Part shown: one piece after another, positions 22,206-30,291 of the stretch
How positions within the stretch are numbered: the stretch's first letter is position 1
Layout of the letters: every line of letters starts with the position of its first letter
Assembly (NCBI GenBank): GCA_900315585.1
Contig: OMZP01000005.1
Coordinates: 1-40,111 of the forward strand
Source of the DNA: an uncultured Eubacteriales bacterium
Lineage (GTDB): Bacteria > Bacillota > Clostridia > Christensenellales > Aristaeellaceae
Length of the DNA: 40,111 bases
Direction: 5' to 3'
Position numbers and translations under genes: made by a program
The notes under the pieces: generated by a model
What the model saw: the letters and a program-made list of their open reading frames with translations, nothing else
The model's database searches: none
Told to the model about the DNA's origin: nothing

Positions 22206-22317
22206 ACGACCTCTTCCGGCGCTGACACGCCGCCTTCCCTGAACAGGAAGGCAAGTGCCCAAAAGCCTTCCCCTTCAGGGGAAGGTGGCTCCGCGCAGCG
22301 GAGACGGAAGAGGTCGT
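22206..22317. repeat. Palindromic repeat family B, module 1
   Basis: A 112-base element bounded by perfect 13-bp arms ACGACCTCTTCCG / CGGAAGAGGTCGT; it contains the inner hairpin CCTTCCCC-TTCA-GGGGAAGG (22266-22285). It lies in the gap between the binding-protein gene and the ATPase gene of the nucleoside operon. Confidence 0.85.
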
Positions 22318-22327
22318 TTTCCATTTC

Positions 22328-22483
22328 CTTTGACAAAAACCTCCGGGTTACCACAATCCCTCCGACCCGCTGCGCGGGCCACCTCCCTTTACACAAGGGA
22401 GGCTTTGGTGGAGATGGCTCCCCTGTGTAAGGGGAGCTGTCGCCGAAGGCGACTGAGGGGTTGTCCGGGGGCTTTTGTCAAAG
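22328..22483. repeat. Palindromic repeat family B, module 2
   Basis: A 156-base imperfect palindrome with outer arms CTTTGACAAAA / TTTTGTCAAAG and inner hairpins CCTCCCTT-TACAC-AAGGGAGG and CTCCCCT-GTGT-AAGGGGAG, followed by CGCCGAAGGCG. Elements with this 'GAGGGGTTGT' end are familiar from gut Clostridia as dispersed repeats. With module 1 and the hairpin at 22485 it fills the whole 360-base gap. Confidence 0.85.
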
Positions 22484-22484
22484 C

Positions 22485-22511
22485 TTCGGAGGAGCGAAAC
22501 GCTCCTCCGAA
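22485..22511 (-). terminator. Strong stem-loop after the nucleoside-binding protein gene
   Basis: TTCGGAGGAGCG / CGCTCCTCCGAA, a perfect 12-bp stem with a 3-base loop, 11 bases after the stop of the binding-protein gene. No long T run follows, so it probably gives partial termination or protects the 3' end, raising binding-protein output over the membrane genes. Confidence 0.75.
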
Positions 22512-22522
22512 ACAGGGGGTTC

Positions 22523-23611
22523 TTACTTCACGGTGCCCAGGTCGTTCACGGTGATGGAGGTCTCCGGCATGGCGTCGATGGCGTCAGACACGGTCACGTC
22601 GCCGTTGAACATGGCGGCCACCAGCGCCTTGTAGTCGTCCTCGGTGAAGCCGTCGCCGAACTGGGTGGAGCCGGCCAGCTGCACATAGTTGGCAGCGGGA
22701 TCCTCGCCCACCAGGCCCAGGGCCTCGACCTTGCCGCCTTCAAACTCGCCGGCGACGGTCTTGGTCAGCAGGGTTTCCACGGTGGCAGCCAGGCCCTTCA
22801 TGGCGCTGGTCACGGTGATGCCCTCGCCATAGAGGCCGTCGATGGTGGCAGCCTGGTCGACGTCAACGCCGATCACCTTGCCGCCGTCCACCTTCGCGGC
22901 AGCCTCGCCAGCGGAGGTGAAGATGCCGCCGCCGCAAGCGAACACGGCCTGCACGCCCAGGTTCTGATACCAGTTGTCCATGTAGGCGGTGATGTCGGCG
23001 TCGCCATAGAACTGGTTGCCGTACACGTACTCGACGGTCACGTCGCCCGCGTTGCCCAGCTCCTCAGCCGCGGCGTTGGCGCCCTGCACGAAGCCGAAGC
23101 CATAGCGCACGACGGCGGGAACGGCCATGCCGCCCAGGAAGCCCAGGTGGGTGTAGCCCAGCTTCACAGCCGCGTAGCCAGCCATGTAGCCGCACAGCTC
23201 TTCCTTATAAACCGCGCAGTACACGTTGTCGGCGACGGCAGCGCCGCCCAGGTCGCCCTCGGAAACGTCCAGAGCGATGAAGGTGGTGTCGGGATACTCT
23301 TCCTGCACCTCAGCGATGGTCTCGCCGAAGGCGTAGCCGGGCATCACGATCACGTTGTAGCCCTCGTCGTCGGCCTTCTCGACCATGGCGACGCGCTCGG
23401 CGGTGGAGTCGCCGTTGGGCTTGTAGTAGGTGAAGTCAACGCCGTTGGCCTCACAGAAGGCCTTGCAGGCTTCATAGGTGGTCTGGTTGAAGGACTGGTC
23501 GGTGATGTCGCCGTAGTCGGTGATCATCGCCACGCGGTAGTCGCCCTCGGCGAAGGCCGCGACGGACAGCAGCATCAGGGCTGCCAGCAGGATGGATACG
23601 AGCTTTTTCAT
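22523..23611 (-). CDS. nupN: BMP-family nucleoside-binding protein (NupN/BmpA-like)
   Basis: 362 residues: signal peptide MKKLVSILLAALMLLSVAAFA, then a BMP/PBP1 fold starting YRVAMITDYGDITDQSFNQTTYEACKAFCE, the typical '(D.)GDI.D.SFNQ' start of BMP-family nucleoside receptors, with GFLGGMAVPAVVRYGFGFVQGANAA and VFACGGGIFTSAGEAA further on. It captures nucleosides for the importer encoded downstream. No cysteine stands at the signal-peptide end, so it is not an obvious lipoprotein, unlike the Bacillus protein. AGGAGGA ribosome site at the chosen ATG; the frame reaches 23674 upstream without one. First gene of the operon. Confidence 0.92.
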   Translation of the reverse strand: MKKLVSILLAALMLLSVAAFAEGDYRVAMITDYGDITDQSFNQTTYEACKAFCEANGVDFTYYKPNGDSTAERVAMVEKADDEGYNVIVMPGYAFGETIAEVQEEYPDTTFIALDVSEGDLGGAAVADNVYCAVYKEELCGYMAGYAAVKLGYTHLGFLGGMAVPAVVRYGFGFVQGANAAAEELGNAGDVTVEYVYGNQFYGDADITAYMDNWYQNLGVQAVFACGGGIFTSAGEAAAKVDGGKVIGVDVDQAATIDGLYGEGITVTSAMKGLAATVETLLTKTVAGEFEGGKVEALGLVGEDPAANYVQLAGSTQFGDGFTEDDYKALVAAMFNGDVTVSDAIDAMPETSITVNDLGTVK

Positions 23612-23658
23612 GGTGCATTCCTCCTTGTTCGTAAGCATGTTAATATGCTCCATAACAA

Positions 23659-23699
23659 TTATAACAGAAAACATCCCGTTTGAAAAGATATTTCGACAG
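23659..23699 (-). promoter_or_regulatory. Promoter of the nucleoside importer with one upstream Spo0A-like box
   Basis: Reverse strand TTTTCA (23682-23687), 17 bp, extended -10 TGTTATAAT (TATAAT at 23659-23664). TGTCGAA, an exact 0A-box core, lies at 23693-23699, about 44 bp upstream of the predicted start. A leader inverted repeat AGCAT / ATGCT lies near 23636-23650. Regulation by Spo0A is a hypothesis from one box. Confidence 0.6.
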
Positions 23700-23823
23700 G
23701 AAAATCATAAAAATATGTCTGAAAATGGGCGGAATTGGCAATACCGGCGGGAGCCGGGTTCTAACAATTATATAGGTCGGTTACAAACCAACCGGGATCA
23801 AAAACGGGCAAAAATATTTTCCC

Positions 23824-23881
23824 TAAAACGTTTTACCTGATTCCTCACATATTGACATATCGCACAAGTTGATGCTATAAT
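23824..23881 (+). promoter_or_regulatory. mglB promoter with upstream LacI/CcpA-like operator
   Basis: TTGACA (23852-23857), 18 bp, TATAAT (23876-23881). Upstream, 16 bp before the -35 box, is the perfect palindrome TAAAACGTTTTA (23824-23835) with the central CG typical of LacI-family and catabolite-control (cre) sites. With the divergent nucleoside promoter, this explains the 412-base gap 23612-24023; its remainder shows no gene. Confidence 0.75.
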
Positions 23882-24023
23882 GCCTGTAATTTGCGAAGAC
23901 TGTTTTGCGGATTTGTGCACAACATATTGCCTTTGCGTTGAGAAATGCGGCCCAATATATGGGCGCTGGCGCGTTTTCATGCGGCTCGACCGCTGAAAAA
24001 TATTTTTAAAGGAGACGGTAACC

Positions 24024-25025
24024 ATGAAAAAGCTTCTCGCAGTCCTGTTGGTGGCCATGCTGGCGCTGAGCGCGCTCTGCGTCGCTTCCGCCGAAGCCAA
24101 GACCTACAAGGTGGGCGTTTCCATCTACCAGTACACCGACAACTTCATGACCCTGTATCGCAACGAGATCGAGAACTACTTCAAGACCCTCGAGACCGAC
24201 GATGTGAAGTATGAGATCACCATGGCCGACGCCAAGAACGACATGGCGGAGCAGACCAACCAGGTGCAGAACTTCATCACCCAGGGCATGGACGTCATCA
24301 TCCTGAACCTGGTGCAGACCTCTTCCGCGGACGCCGTCATCGAGCAGATCGTGGACGCCGGCATCCCGCTGGTGCTGATCAACCGCGAGCCCCTCGGCGA
24401 CGACGGCGACGAGAGCTATGCCGGCATCCTGGACAACCCCCAGGTTTGCTACGTCGGCGCTGACGCCCGTCAGTCCGGCACCTTCCAGGGCGAGATGGTC
24501 GCTGAGCTGGAGAACCATGGCGACATCAACGGCGACGGCAAGATTTCCTATATCATGATCGAGGGCGACCCCGAGAACATCGACGCCCAGTATCGCACCG
24601 AGTTCTCCGTGAAGGCTCTGACCGACGCGGGCTACGAGGTGGAGTGCCTGGACGACCAGGTGGGCAACTGGGATCAGACCAAGGGCCAGGAGCTGTGCGC
24701 GACCGATCTGACCACCTACGGCGATCAGATCGAGGTCGTGTTCTGCAACAACGACGCCATGGCTCTGGGCGCCGCCACCGCCATCCAGACCGCTGGCCGC
24801 ACCGTGGGCGAGGACATCTATCTGCTGGGTGTTGACGCTCTGGCCGAGGCCATCGACCTGATCAAGGCCGGCGAAATGACCGGTACCGTGCTGAACGACC
24901 ACATCGGCCAGTCCCACGCGGCGGTTGACGTGGCTGTGAAGCTGCTGAACGGCGAAGAGATCGAGAACTACTACTGGGTTGACTATGTGAAGGTGGACAA
25001 GGCTTACGCCGAGGCGAATTATTGA
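24024..25025 (+). CDS. mglB: Galactose/glucose-binding protein MglB
   Basis: 333 residues: signal peptide (about 1-24), then a periplasmic-binding-protein type 1 fold that opens YKVGVSIYQYTDNFMTLYRNEIENY, the MglB-like start, with NEVQNFI-type QTNQVQNFITQGMDVIILNLV, the hinge INREPL and VFCNNDAMALGAATAIQTAGR. It binds galactose or glucose for the MglAC transporter. A cysteine in the signal peptide (SALC) lacks a proper lipobox. GGAGA ribosome site. First gene of mglBAC, followed by a strong stem-loop before mglA. Exact sugar specificity cannot be read from sequence alone. Confidence 0.92.
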   Translation: MKKLLAVLLVAMLALSALCVASAEAKTYKVGVSIYQYTDNFMTLYRNEIENYFKTLETDDVKYEITMADAKNDMAEQTNQVQNFITQGMDVIILNLVQTSSADAVIEQIVDAGIPLVLINREPLGDDGDESYAGILDNPQVCYVGADARQSGTFQGEMVAELENHGDINGDGKISYIMIEGDPENIDAQYRTEFSVKALTDAGYEVECLDDQVGNWDQTKGQELCATDLTTYGDQIEVVFCNNDAMALGAATAIQTAGRTVGEDIYLLGVDALAEAIDLIKAGEMTGTVLNDHIGQSHAAVDVAVKLLNGEEIENYYWVDYVKVDKAYAEANY

Positions 25026-25066
25026 TTCGACACCCACTTACGCAGCCTGACTGAGTAGGCGACACG

Positions 25067-25100
25067 TTGACGGGTGGGCAGGGAACTGTTCACCCGTCAA
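25067..25100 (+). terminator. Stem-loop between mglB and mglA
   Basis: TTGACGGGTG (25067-25076) and CACCCGTCAA (25091-25100) form a perfect 10-bp stem, followed by TTTGGGTTTG. It probably gives partial termination or 3'-end protection, so that mglB is expressed above mglAC. Confidence 0.75.
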
Positions 25101-25197
25101 TTTGGGTTTGACCATCCAGCGTTTTTCCCACTGTCCCCAATCCGTTGGAGGCGGTGGGAAGAGCACTGACGCAAGCAAAGAAAGGGGGTATGCCAGC

Positions 25198-26709
25198 ATG
25201 TCTGAATACGTGTTGGAGATGACCGGCGTTAGCAAATCGTTCCCCGGCGTCAAGGCCCTGGACGGCGTGCAGCTGAAGCTGCGCCCCGGCAAGGTGCACG
25301 CCTTGATGGGCGAGAACGGCGCGGGCAAATCCACATTGATGAAGTGCATGTTCGGCATCTACAAGATGGACGAGGGCGAGATCCGCATGGACGGCCAGCC
25401 CGTGACCATCACCGATCCGATGGACGCGCTGACCAAGGGCATCGCCATGGTGCACCAGGAGCTGCAGCCCATCCCCGCCCGCACCGTGGGCGAGAACATC
25501 TTCCTGGGCCGCTATCCCATGAAGAAGGCCCTGGGCTTCATCCCCATCGTGGATCATAAAAAGATGTACGAGGACACCGCCGAGCTCCTCAAGAAGGTTC
25601 GCATGACCTTCGACCCCAGGCAGAAGGTGGGGGAGCTGAGCGTCTCCCAGATGCAGTCCGTTGAGATTGCCAAGGCCGTCTCCGCCAACTGCCGGGTGCT
25701 GATCCTGGACGAGCCCACCTCGTCCCTGACCAGCAACGAGGTGGAGGCCCTGTTCCGCATCATCGAGGATTTGAAGAGCGAGAACGTGGCCATCGTCTAC
25801 ATCTCCCACAAGATGGACGAGATCCTGCGCATCGCGGACGAAGTGACCATCATGCGCGACGGCAAGTACATCGGCACCTGGGAGGCCAGCGAGCTGACCA
25901 CCGACAAGATCATCACCCAGATGGTGGGCCGCGAAATGCACAACCTGTACCCGAAGCGGGAGAACGTGCCCGGCGAGGTGGTGTTCGAGGTGAAGGACTT
26001 CACGTCCATCAATCCCCGCTCCTTCCGCCACGTGAATTTCCAGCTGCGCAAGGGCGAGATCCTGGGCGTGGGCGGCCTGGTGGGCGCCCAGCGCACCGAG
26101 CTGATGGAGGGCCTGTTCGGCATCCGCAGCCACACCACCGGCGAGATCCTCTACAAGGGCAAGCCCCTGAACATCGCCCGCCCCAAGGACGCCATCGACC
26201 AGGGCGTGGCCATGCTGACGGAGGATCGCCGCGGCAGCGGCATCATGGGCGTGCTCAGCGTGGCGGACAACATCTCCATCTCCTCGCTCAACAAGTACCT
26301 GGATCACGGGTTCGTGCTGAACGCCAAGAAGGTGGAGCAGCTGGTGCAGGACAACGTGAAGAAGATGAACATCCGCACGCCCTCCTCCAAGACCCAGATC
26401 AAATCCCTCTCCGGCGGCAACCAGCAGAAGGTGCTGGTGGGCCGGTGGCTGGCGAACAACCCGGACGTGCTGATCCTGGACGAGCCCACCCGCGGCATCG
26501 ACGTCGGCGCGAAGTATGAGATCTACTGCATCATCGCCGACCTGGCCAAGGAGGGCAAGAGCATCATCATGATCTCCTCGGAAATGAGCGAGCTGATCGG
26601 CATGTCCGACCGCATCATGGTGATGTGCGACGGCCGGGTGACCGGCTTCGTGGACGGCAGCGAGGCCACCCAGGAAAACATCATGGCGCTGGCCACACAG
26701 TTTGAATAA
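25198..26709 (+). CDS. mglA: Galactose ABC transporter ATPase MglA
   Basis: 503 residues with two nucleotide-binding domains. First: Walker A GENGAGKST, signature LSVSQMQSVEIAKAV, Walker B VLILDEPTSSLT. Second: GLVGAQRTEL in place of Walker A (normal in this family), signature LSGGNQQKVLVGRW, Walker B VLILDEPTRGID. Length matches MglA (about 506). The start at 25198 is chosen because AAGGGGG precedes it and the frame upstream of it has no other ribosome site; a nearby ATG at 25190 is out of frame. It powers sugar import with MglC, whose gene follows after 15 bases. Confidence 0.94.
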   Translation: MSEYVLEMTGVSKSFPGVKALDGVQLKLRPGKVHALMGENGAGKSTLMKCMFGIYKMDEGEIRMDGQPVTITDPMDALTKGIAMVHQELQPIPARTVGENIFLGRYPMKKALGFIPIVDHKKMYEDTAELLKKVRMTFDPRQKVGELSVSQMQSVEIAKAVSANCRVLILDEPTSSLTSNEVEALFRIIEDLKSENVAIVYISHKMDEILRIADEVTIMRDGKYIGTWEASELTTDKIITQMVGREMHNLYPKRENVPGEVVFEVKDFTSINPRSFRHVNFQLRKGEILGVGGLVGAQRTELMEGLFGIRSHTTGEILYKGKPLNIARPKDAIDQGVAMLTEDRRGSGIMGVLSVADNISISSLNKYLDHGFVLNAKKVEQLVQDNVKKMNIRTPSSKTQIKSLSGGNQQKVLVGRWLANNPDVLILDEPTRGIDVGAKYEIYCIIADLAKEGKSIIMISSEMSELIGMSDRIMVMCDGRVTGFVDGSEATQENIMALATQFE

Positions 26710-26724
26710 CGAGGGGGTACGAAC

Positions 26725-27738
26725 ATGGAAAAGAGACAAGAGAGCACCGTCAATAGGATTATAAAGGTGATCAAGGGCAACCCCATCGCGCTGCTGCTTG
26801 TGGTCGCCGCCATCGTCGTCGGCTGCCTGAAGGACAACTTCTTCTCCTGGGCCAACTTCTCCAACCTGACGAGCAACACCGCGGTCCGCTTCCTGATCGC
26901 CCTGGGCGTGTCCGGCTGCCTGATCACCAAGGGCACGGACCTGTCCGCCGGACGCCAGGTGGGCTTCGCCGCCGTGGTCGCGGGCATCCTGTGCCAGAAG
27001 GGCGACTACGCCAACAAGCTGTGGAAGTGGGCGCCGGAGATGAACATCGGCCTGGTGCTGATCGTCGTACTGGTCATCGGCCTGTGCTGGGGCCTGATCA
27101 ATGGCTTCATCGTCACCAAGCTGCACGTGCCGCCCTTCATCGCCACCCTGGGCACCCAGACGATCATCTACGGCATCTCCCTGGTGATCTCCGACGCGCA
27201 GCCCATCGGCGGCTTCCAGAAGATCTACACCAGCCTGATCAACGGCCGCCTGGGCAGCACCAAGAGCTTCCATCTGCCGTATCTGCTGTTCGTGGCGCTG
27301 ATCTTCGGCCTTCTGTTCTGGTTCATCTACAACAAGACCCGCCACGGCAAGTACATGTACGCCATCGGCGGCAACGAGGTCGCGGCGGAGGTCTCCGGCG
27401 TGAACACCACCTTCACCCTGGTGCGCATCTATGCCACCGCGGGCGTGATGTACGCCCTGGCGGGCTACCTGCTGGCCGCCAAGTCCGGCGGCGCCTCGGC
27501 CTCCATGGGCCAGGGCTATGAGTTGGAAGCCATCGCGGGCTGCACCATCGGCGGCGTTTCCACCACCGGCGGTATCGGCACCGTGCCCGGCATCCTCATC
27601 GGCGTGCTGGTGTTCGAGCTGTTGAAGATCATCCTGCAGTTCCTGGGCGTCAATCCCTACTACAACTATGTGGTGCAAGGCCTGGTCATCGTGCTGGCCG
27701 TCGCCCTGGACATCCGCAAGTACATCGCCAAGAAGTAA
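26725..27738 (+). CDS. mglC: Galactose ABC transporter permease MglC
   Basis: 337 residues, BPD_transp_2 permease with about eight to ten hydrophobic helices. GKGTDLSAGRQVGF-like TKGTDLSAGRQVGFAAVVAG, HVPPFIATLGTQTIIYGI and the conserved cytoplasmic loop YAIGGNEVAAEVSGVNTTFTLVRIY are typical of MglC. It forms a homodimeric channel served by MglA. The gene ends the mglBAC operon; a palindromic repeat of family C follows and may terminate transcription. Confidence 0.94.
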   Translation: MEKRQESTVNRIIKVIKGNPIALLLVVAAIVVGCLKDNFFSWANFSNLTSNTAVRFLIALGVSGCLITKGTDLSAGRQVGFAAVVAGILCQKGDYANKLWKWAPEMNIGLVLIVVLVIGLCWGLINGFIVTKLHVPPFIATLGTQTIIYGISLVISDAQPIGGFQKIYTSLINGRLGSTKSFHLPYLLFVALIFGLLFWFIYNKTRHGKYMYAIGGNEVAAEVSGVNTTFTLVRIYATAGVMYALAGYLLAAKSGGASASMGQGYELEAIAGCTIGGVSTTGGIGTVPGILIGVLVFELLKIILQFLGVNPYYNYVVQGLVIVLAVALDIRKYIAKK

Positions 27739-27793
27739 TCCGAACCCTTCCTGTATTGTTGTCCAAGACTGCGTTAAGCGGTGTAAGACAGCT

Positions 27794-27872
27794 GTAGGGG
27801 CGCCGTTTCGGCGCCCGCCCGGGTGCGATTTATACCCCTGTACCCGGCGGGCGGCGCAACGCCGCCCCTACT
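27794..27872. repeat. Palindromic repeat family C
   Basis: GTAGGGGCG...CGCCCCTAC ends with an inner GGCGCCCGCCCGGGT / ACCCGGCGGGCGGCG pairing, about 79 bases long, 55 bases after mglC. Elements with TAGGGGCG ends recur in gut Clostridia. The rest of the 346-base gap holds the promoter of the next operon. Confidence 0.85.
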
Positions 27873-27964
27873 GTTACATTTGAAAGGACAAAGATTGTGT
27901 GATATTCCCATTATCGTTAATGTCCAATTTACATAAAAAACTGTGCAATCAGGACAATTTATCG

Positions 27965-27992
27965 TTGACTTATAAGCGAATAATGGTATAAT
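27965..27992 (+). promoter_or_regulatory. Promoter of the second sugar importer
   Basis: TTGACT (27965-27970), 16 bp, TATAAT (27987-27992). About 90 bases of leader follow to the first ATG. Upstream, TGTCC and GGACA form a loosely spaced inverted repeat. Confidence 0.75.
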
Positions 27993-28084
27993 TATTAAAA
28001 AGGCAGGGCGATTCGAGCCGTCAGGTGGTGCGCCTACCACGGCGGCGAAGGCGTCCAAGCCTAAGAATGAGGAGGATACCAACT

Positions 28085-29200
28085 ATGAAGAAGATTCTGG
28101 CCCTGGTGCTGGCTCTGACCATGCTGCTGAGCGTGGCTCTGGCCGCGAGCGCCGAGATCAAGATCGGCGTTTCCATCTGGAGCTCCACCGACACTCTGGG
28201 CAGCGAGTGCAAGCGCATCATCGACGCTGCCTGCGAAGCCCTGGGCGATGTCACCCCCGTCTATGTGGATCAGGCTCACATCTCCGAGAAGGTCACCGCT
28301 TCCGCCGAGGACCTCGCGATGGCGGACTGCGACGGCATGATCATCTGCAACTCCGCTTCCGCCGAGATGGCCTCCGTCATCAAGACCTGCGACGAGAACG
28401 AGATGTATGTGGCTCAGTTCTTCCGCGTGATCGATCCGGAAGCCAACCCTGACGAGTACGCTCAGGCCTGCGAGTCCCCCTACTATGTGGGCGCGGTGCA
28501 TGAGTCCGAGTTCGACAACGGCTACACCCTCGTCACCATCCTGGGCGAGAAGGGCTGCCGCAAGATCGGCCTCGAGGGCTGGGAGCCCGGCGACGCCACC
28601 TTCCTGGGCCGCTGGGCCGGCTATCAGGCGGGCGTTGAGGCCTGGAACGAGGCCCATGCCGACGACCAGATGGAGATGCTCGAGCCCCAGTACGGCCGCA
28701 CCACCACCGACACCGGCCGTCAGGCGGCTGAAGCCATCATCGACGCCAATCCCGACATCGACGCTCTGATCGTCGCTGGCGGCGGCGGAGACACCCTGCT
28801 GGGCGCCATCGCCGGCATCGAGGCCAAGGGCCTGACCGGCAAGATCGCCGTGGTTTCCACCGACTTCCTGCCGGACCTGGATGTCAAGCTGGAGACCGGC
28901 GCGATGGCGGCGGAGTCCGGCGGACATTACGCCGACCCCTTCTTCGCCTTCCTGATGGTCTACAATGCCATCAAGGGCAACTACGAAGTGCCCACCGACA
29001 GCTTCTATGACATGGTGTTCCCCTACATGTTCGTCGATTCTCCGGAGTCCTACGCGAACTACGCGGAGTACTTCACCGGCGAGGAGCTGCCCTACTACGC
29101 GGACGAGATCACCGAGCTGGCCGCCATGTCCTATGACGATCTGGCCGCGGCTTGCGCGAAGCTGTCCGTTGAGGACGTCGTGGCGCGTCACGCCAAGTAA
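28085..29200 (+). CDS. Sugar ABC transporter substrate-binding protein (PBP1, CUT2-type)
   Basis: 371 residues: signal peptide MKKILALVLALTMLLSVALAASA, then a PBP1-like fold beginning IKIGVSIWSSTDTLGSECKRIID; a double-lobe pattern is visible (DGMIICNSASAEM; GRTTTDTGRQAAEAIIDANPDIDALIVAGGGGDTLLGAI). The ligand is uncertain: ribose-like or another monosaccharide is suggested only by the RbsA/RbsC-like partners. No lipobox cysteine. AGGAGGA ribosome site at this ATG; the upstream extension of the frame is not used. A strong stem-loop separates it from the permease gene. Confidence 0.87.
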   Translation: MKKILALVLALTMLLSVALAASAEIKIGVSIWSSTDTLGSECKRIIDAACEALGDVTPVYVDQAHISEKVTASAEDLAMADCDGMIICNSASAEMASVIKTCDENEMYVAQFFRVIDPEANPDEYAQACESPYYVGAVHESEFDNGYTLVTILGEKGCRKIGLEGWEPGDATFLGRWAGYQAGVEAWNEAHADDQMEMLEPQYGRTTTDTGRQAAEAIIDANPDIDALIVAGGGGDTLLGAIAGIEAKGLTGKIAVVSTDFLPDLDVKLETGAMAAESGGHYADPFFAFLMVYNAIKGNYEVPTDSFYDMVFPYMFVDSPESYANYAEYFTGEELPYYADEITELAAMSYDDLAAACAKLSVEDVVARHAK

Positions 29201-29220
29201 TCTCCAAACCGATCCTTTGA

Positions 29221-29259
29221 AAAGCGGGCAGCCGTCAGGCGCGGCGGAGCCCGCTTTTC
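29221..29259 (+). terminator. Stem-loop after the second sugar-binding protein gene
   Basis: AAAAGCGGGC (29221-29230) and GCCCGCTTTT (29250-29259), a perfect 10-bp stem with A-rich and T-rich outer ends, 20 bases after the stop. It is terminator-like, with read-through needed for the downstream permease and ATPase genes. Confidence 0.78.
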
Positions 29260-29328
29260 CCAAGTCTGGCACTCGACCATTAAGGCCAAGCCGCGCTGCG
29301 GTCCGCCGAAAGAATAGGAAGCGAAGCT

Positions 29329-30279
29329 ATGTCCAAGACCCTGGAAAAGCTGAAGCACAGCAAGTATTACGGAATCGTCCTGCTGGCTGTGATGGTGCTG
29401 GTGGTCTACGGGATCTTCAAGATCCTGACCCCCCACAACTTCGGCTCGATCAATAACCTTTCATCCTATCTGCAATCCTCGATCATCTATTCCGTCGGCG
29501 GCTGCGGGCTTTACTTCATCGTGGTGATGGGCCTGTTCGACTTTGCTGTCGGCTCCAACGTGGTGCTGTCGAGCATTGTGGGCGTCATACTGTCCCAGAA
29601 GTTCGGTTACGTCGGCTTCGTGCTGGGCTGCCTGGGCTGCGGCACGCTGCTGGGCTTCCTGATCGGCATGCTGTACAACAAGCTGAACGTGCCCTCGATG
29701 ATCGTCACCGTGGGCGTGATGCTGGTGTTCGAGAGCGTGGCCGTGTTCGTGGCGGGCGGCGACAAGCAGACGCTGGACCCGGCCTACCGCTTCTTCAGCG
29801 GCGCGCCCGGCAACTACATCCTGGCGCTGCTGGCCTTCCTGCTGATGTACTTCATCCTGAACTACACCAAGATCGGCACCTACTGCGCCGCCATCGGCAG
29901 CAATGAGTTCACAGCCAAGAACATGGGCATCAACGTGAAGAAGTACAAGCTGATCGGCTTCATGCTGCTCCACTTCTTCGTGGGCGTGATGGCCATACTG
30001 TCCGTGTCCTACGGCACCACCATGACGGCTCTCACCGGCATGAGCACCATGAGCCGCAACTTCCAGCCTCTGATGGGCACCTTCTTCGGCGTCGCCTTCC
30101 GCAAGTACGGCGTGCCGATCACCGCCATCGTGGTGGGTGAGTTCATCATCTCCATGATCTTCAGCGGCTTCGTGGCCCTGGGCGCGCCAACCACCATCCA
30201 GAACGTGGTCACCGGCGCGGCCCTTCTGATCATCGTGACGCTGACTGCCCGCGGCGGCAAGGGCAGCGTCGTGAAGTAA
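29329..30279 (+). CDS. Sugar ABC transporter permease 1 (RbsC-like)
   Basis: 316 residues with about nine hydrophobic helices and the BPD_transp_2 pattern: FIVVMGLFDFAVGSNVVLSSIVGVIL in place of the usual 'GGIDLSVGS', and a cytoplasmic loop YCAAIGSNEFTAKNMGINVKKYKLIGF. The GGIDLS-type loop is altered to GLFDFAVGS. A second, distinct permease is encoded downstream of the ATPase, so a heterodimeric channel is likely, unlike the homodimer of RbsC or MglC. AGGAAG ribosome site. It ends 12 bases before the ATPase gene. Confidence 0.87.
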   Translation: MSKTLEKLKHSKYYGIVLLAVMVLVVYGIFKILTPHNFGSINNLSSYLQSSIIYSVGGCGLYFIVVMGLFDFAVGSNVVLSSIVGVILSQKFGYVGFVLGCLGCGTLLGFLIGMLYNKLNVPSMIVTVGVMLVFESVAVFVAGGDKQTLDPAYRFFSGAPGNYILALLAFLLMYFILNYTKIGTYCAAIGSNEFTAKNMGINVKKYKLIGFMLLHFFVGVMAILSVSYGTTMTALTGMSTMSRNFQPLMGTFFGVAFRKYGVPITAIVVGEFIISMIFSGFVALGAPTTIQNVVTGAALLIIVTLTARGGKGSVVK

Positions 30280-30291
30280 GGGGGCGGACAC

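Noticed and set aside
22163..22396. N-terminal extension of the nucleoside ATPase to 22396
   Set aside because: The added part lies wholly inside a palindromic repeat; a TTG with a good ribosome site at 22162 gives the normal family length.
22206..22483. Insertion sequence between the receptor and ATPase genes of the nucleoside importer
   Set aside because: No transposase is encoded; the content is two short palindromic modules, so a non-coding repeat is the better label.
25190..25197. Alternative ATG for mglA at 25190
   Set aside because: It is in a different frame from the ATPase.
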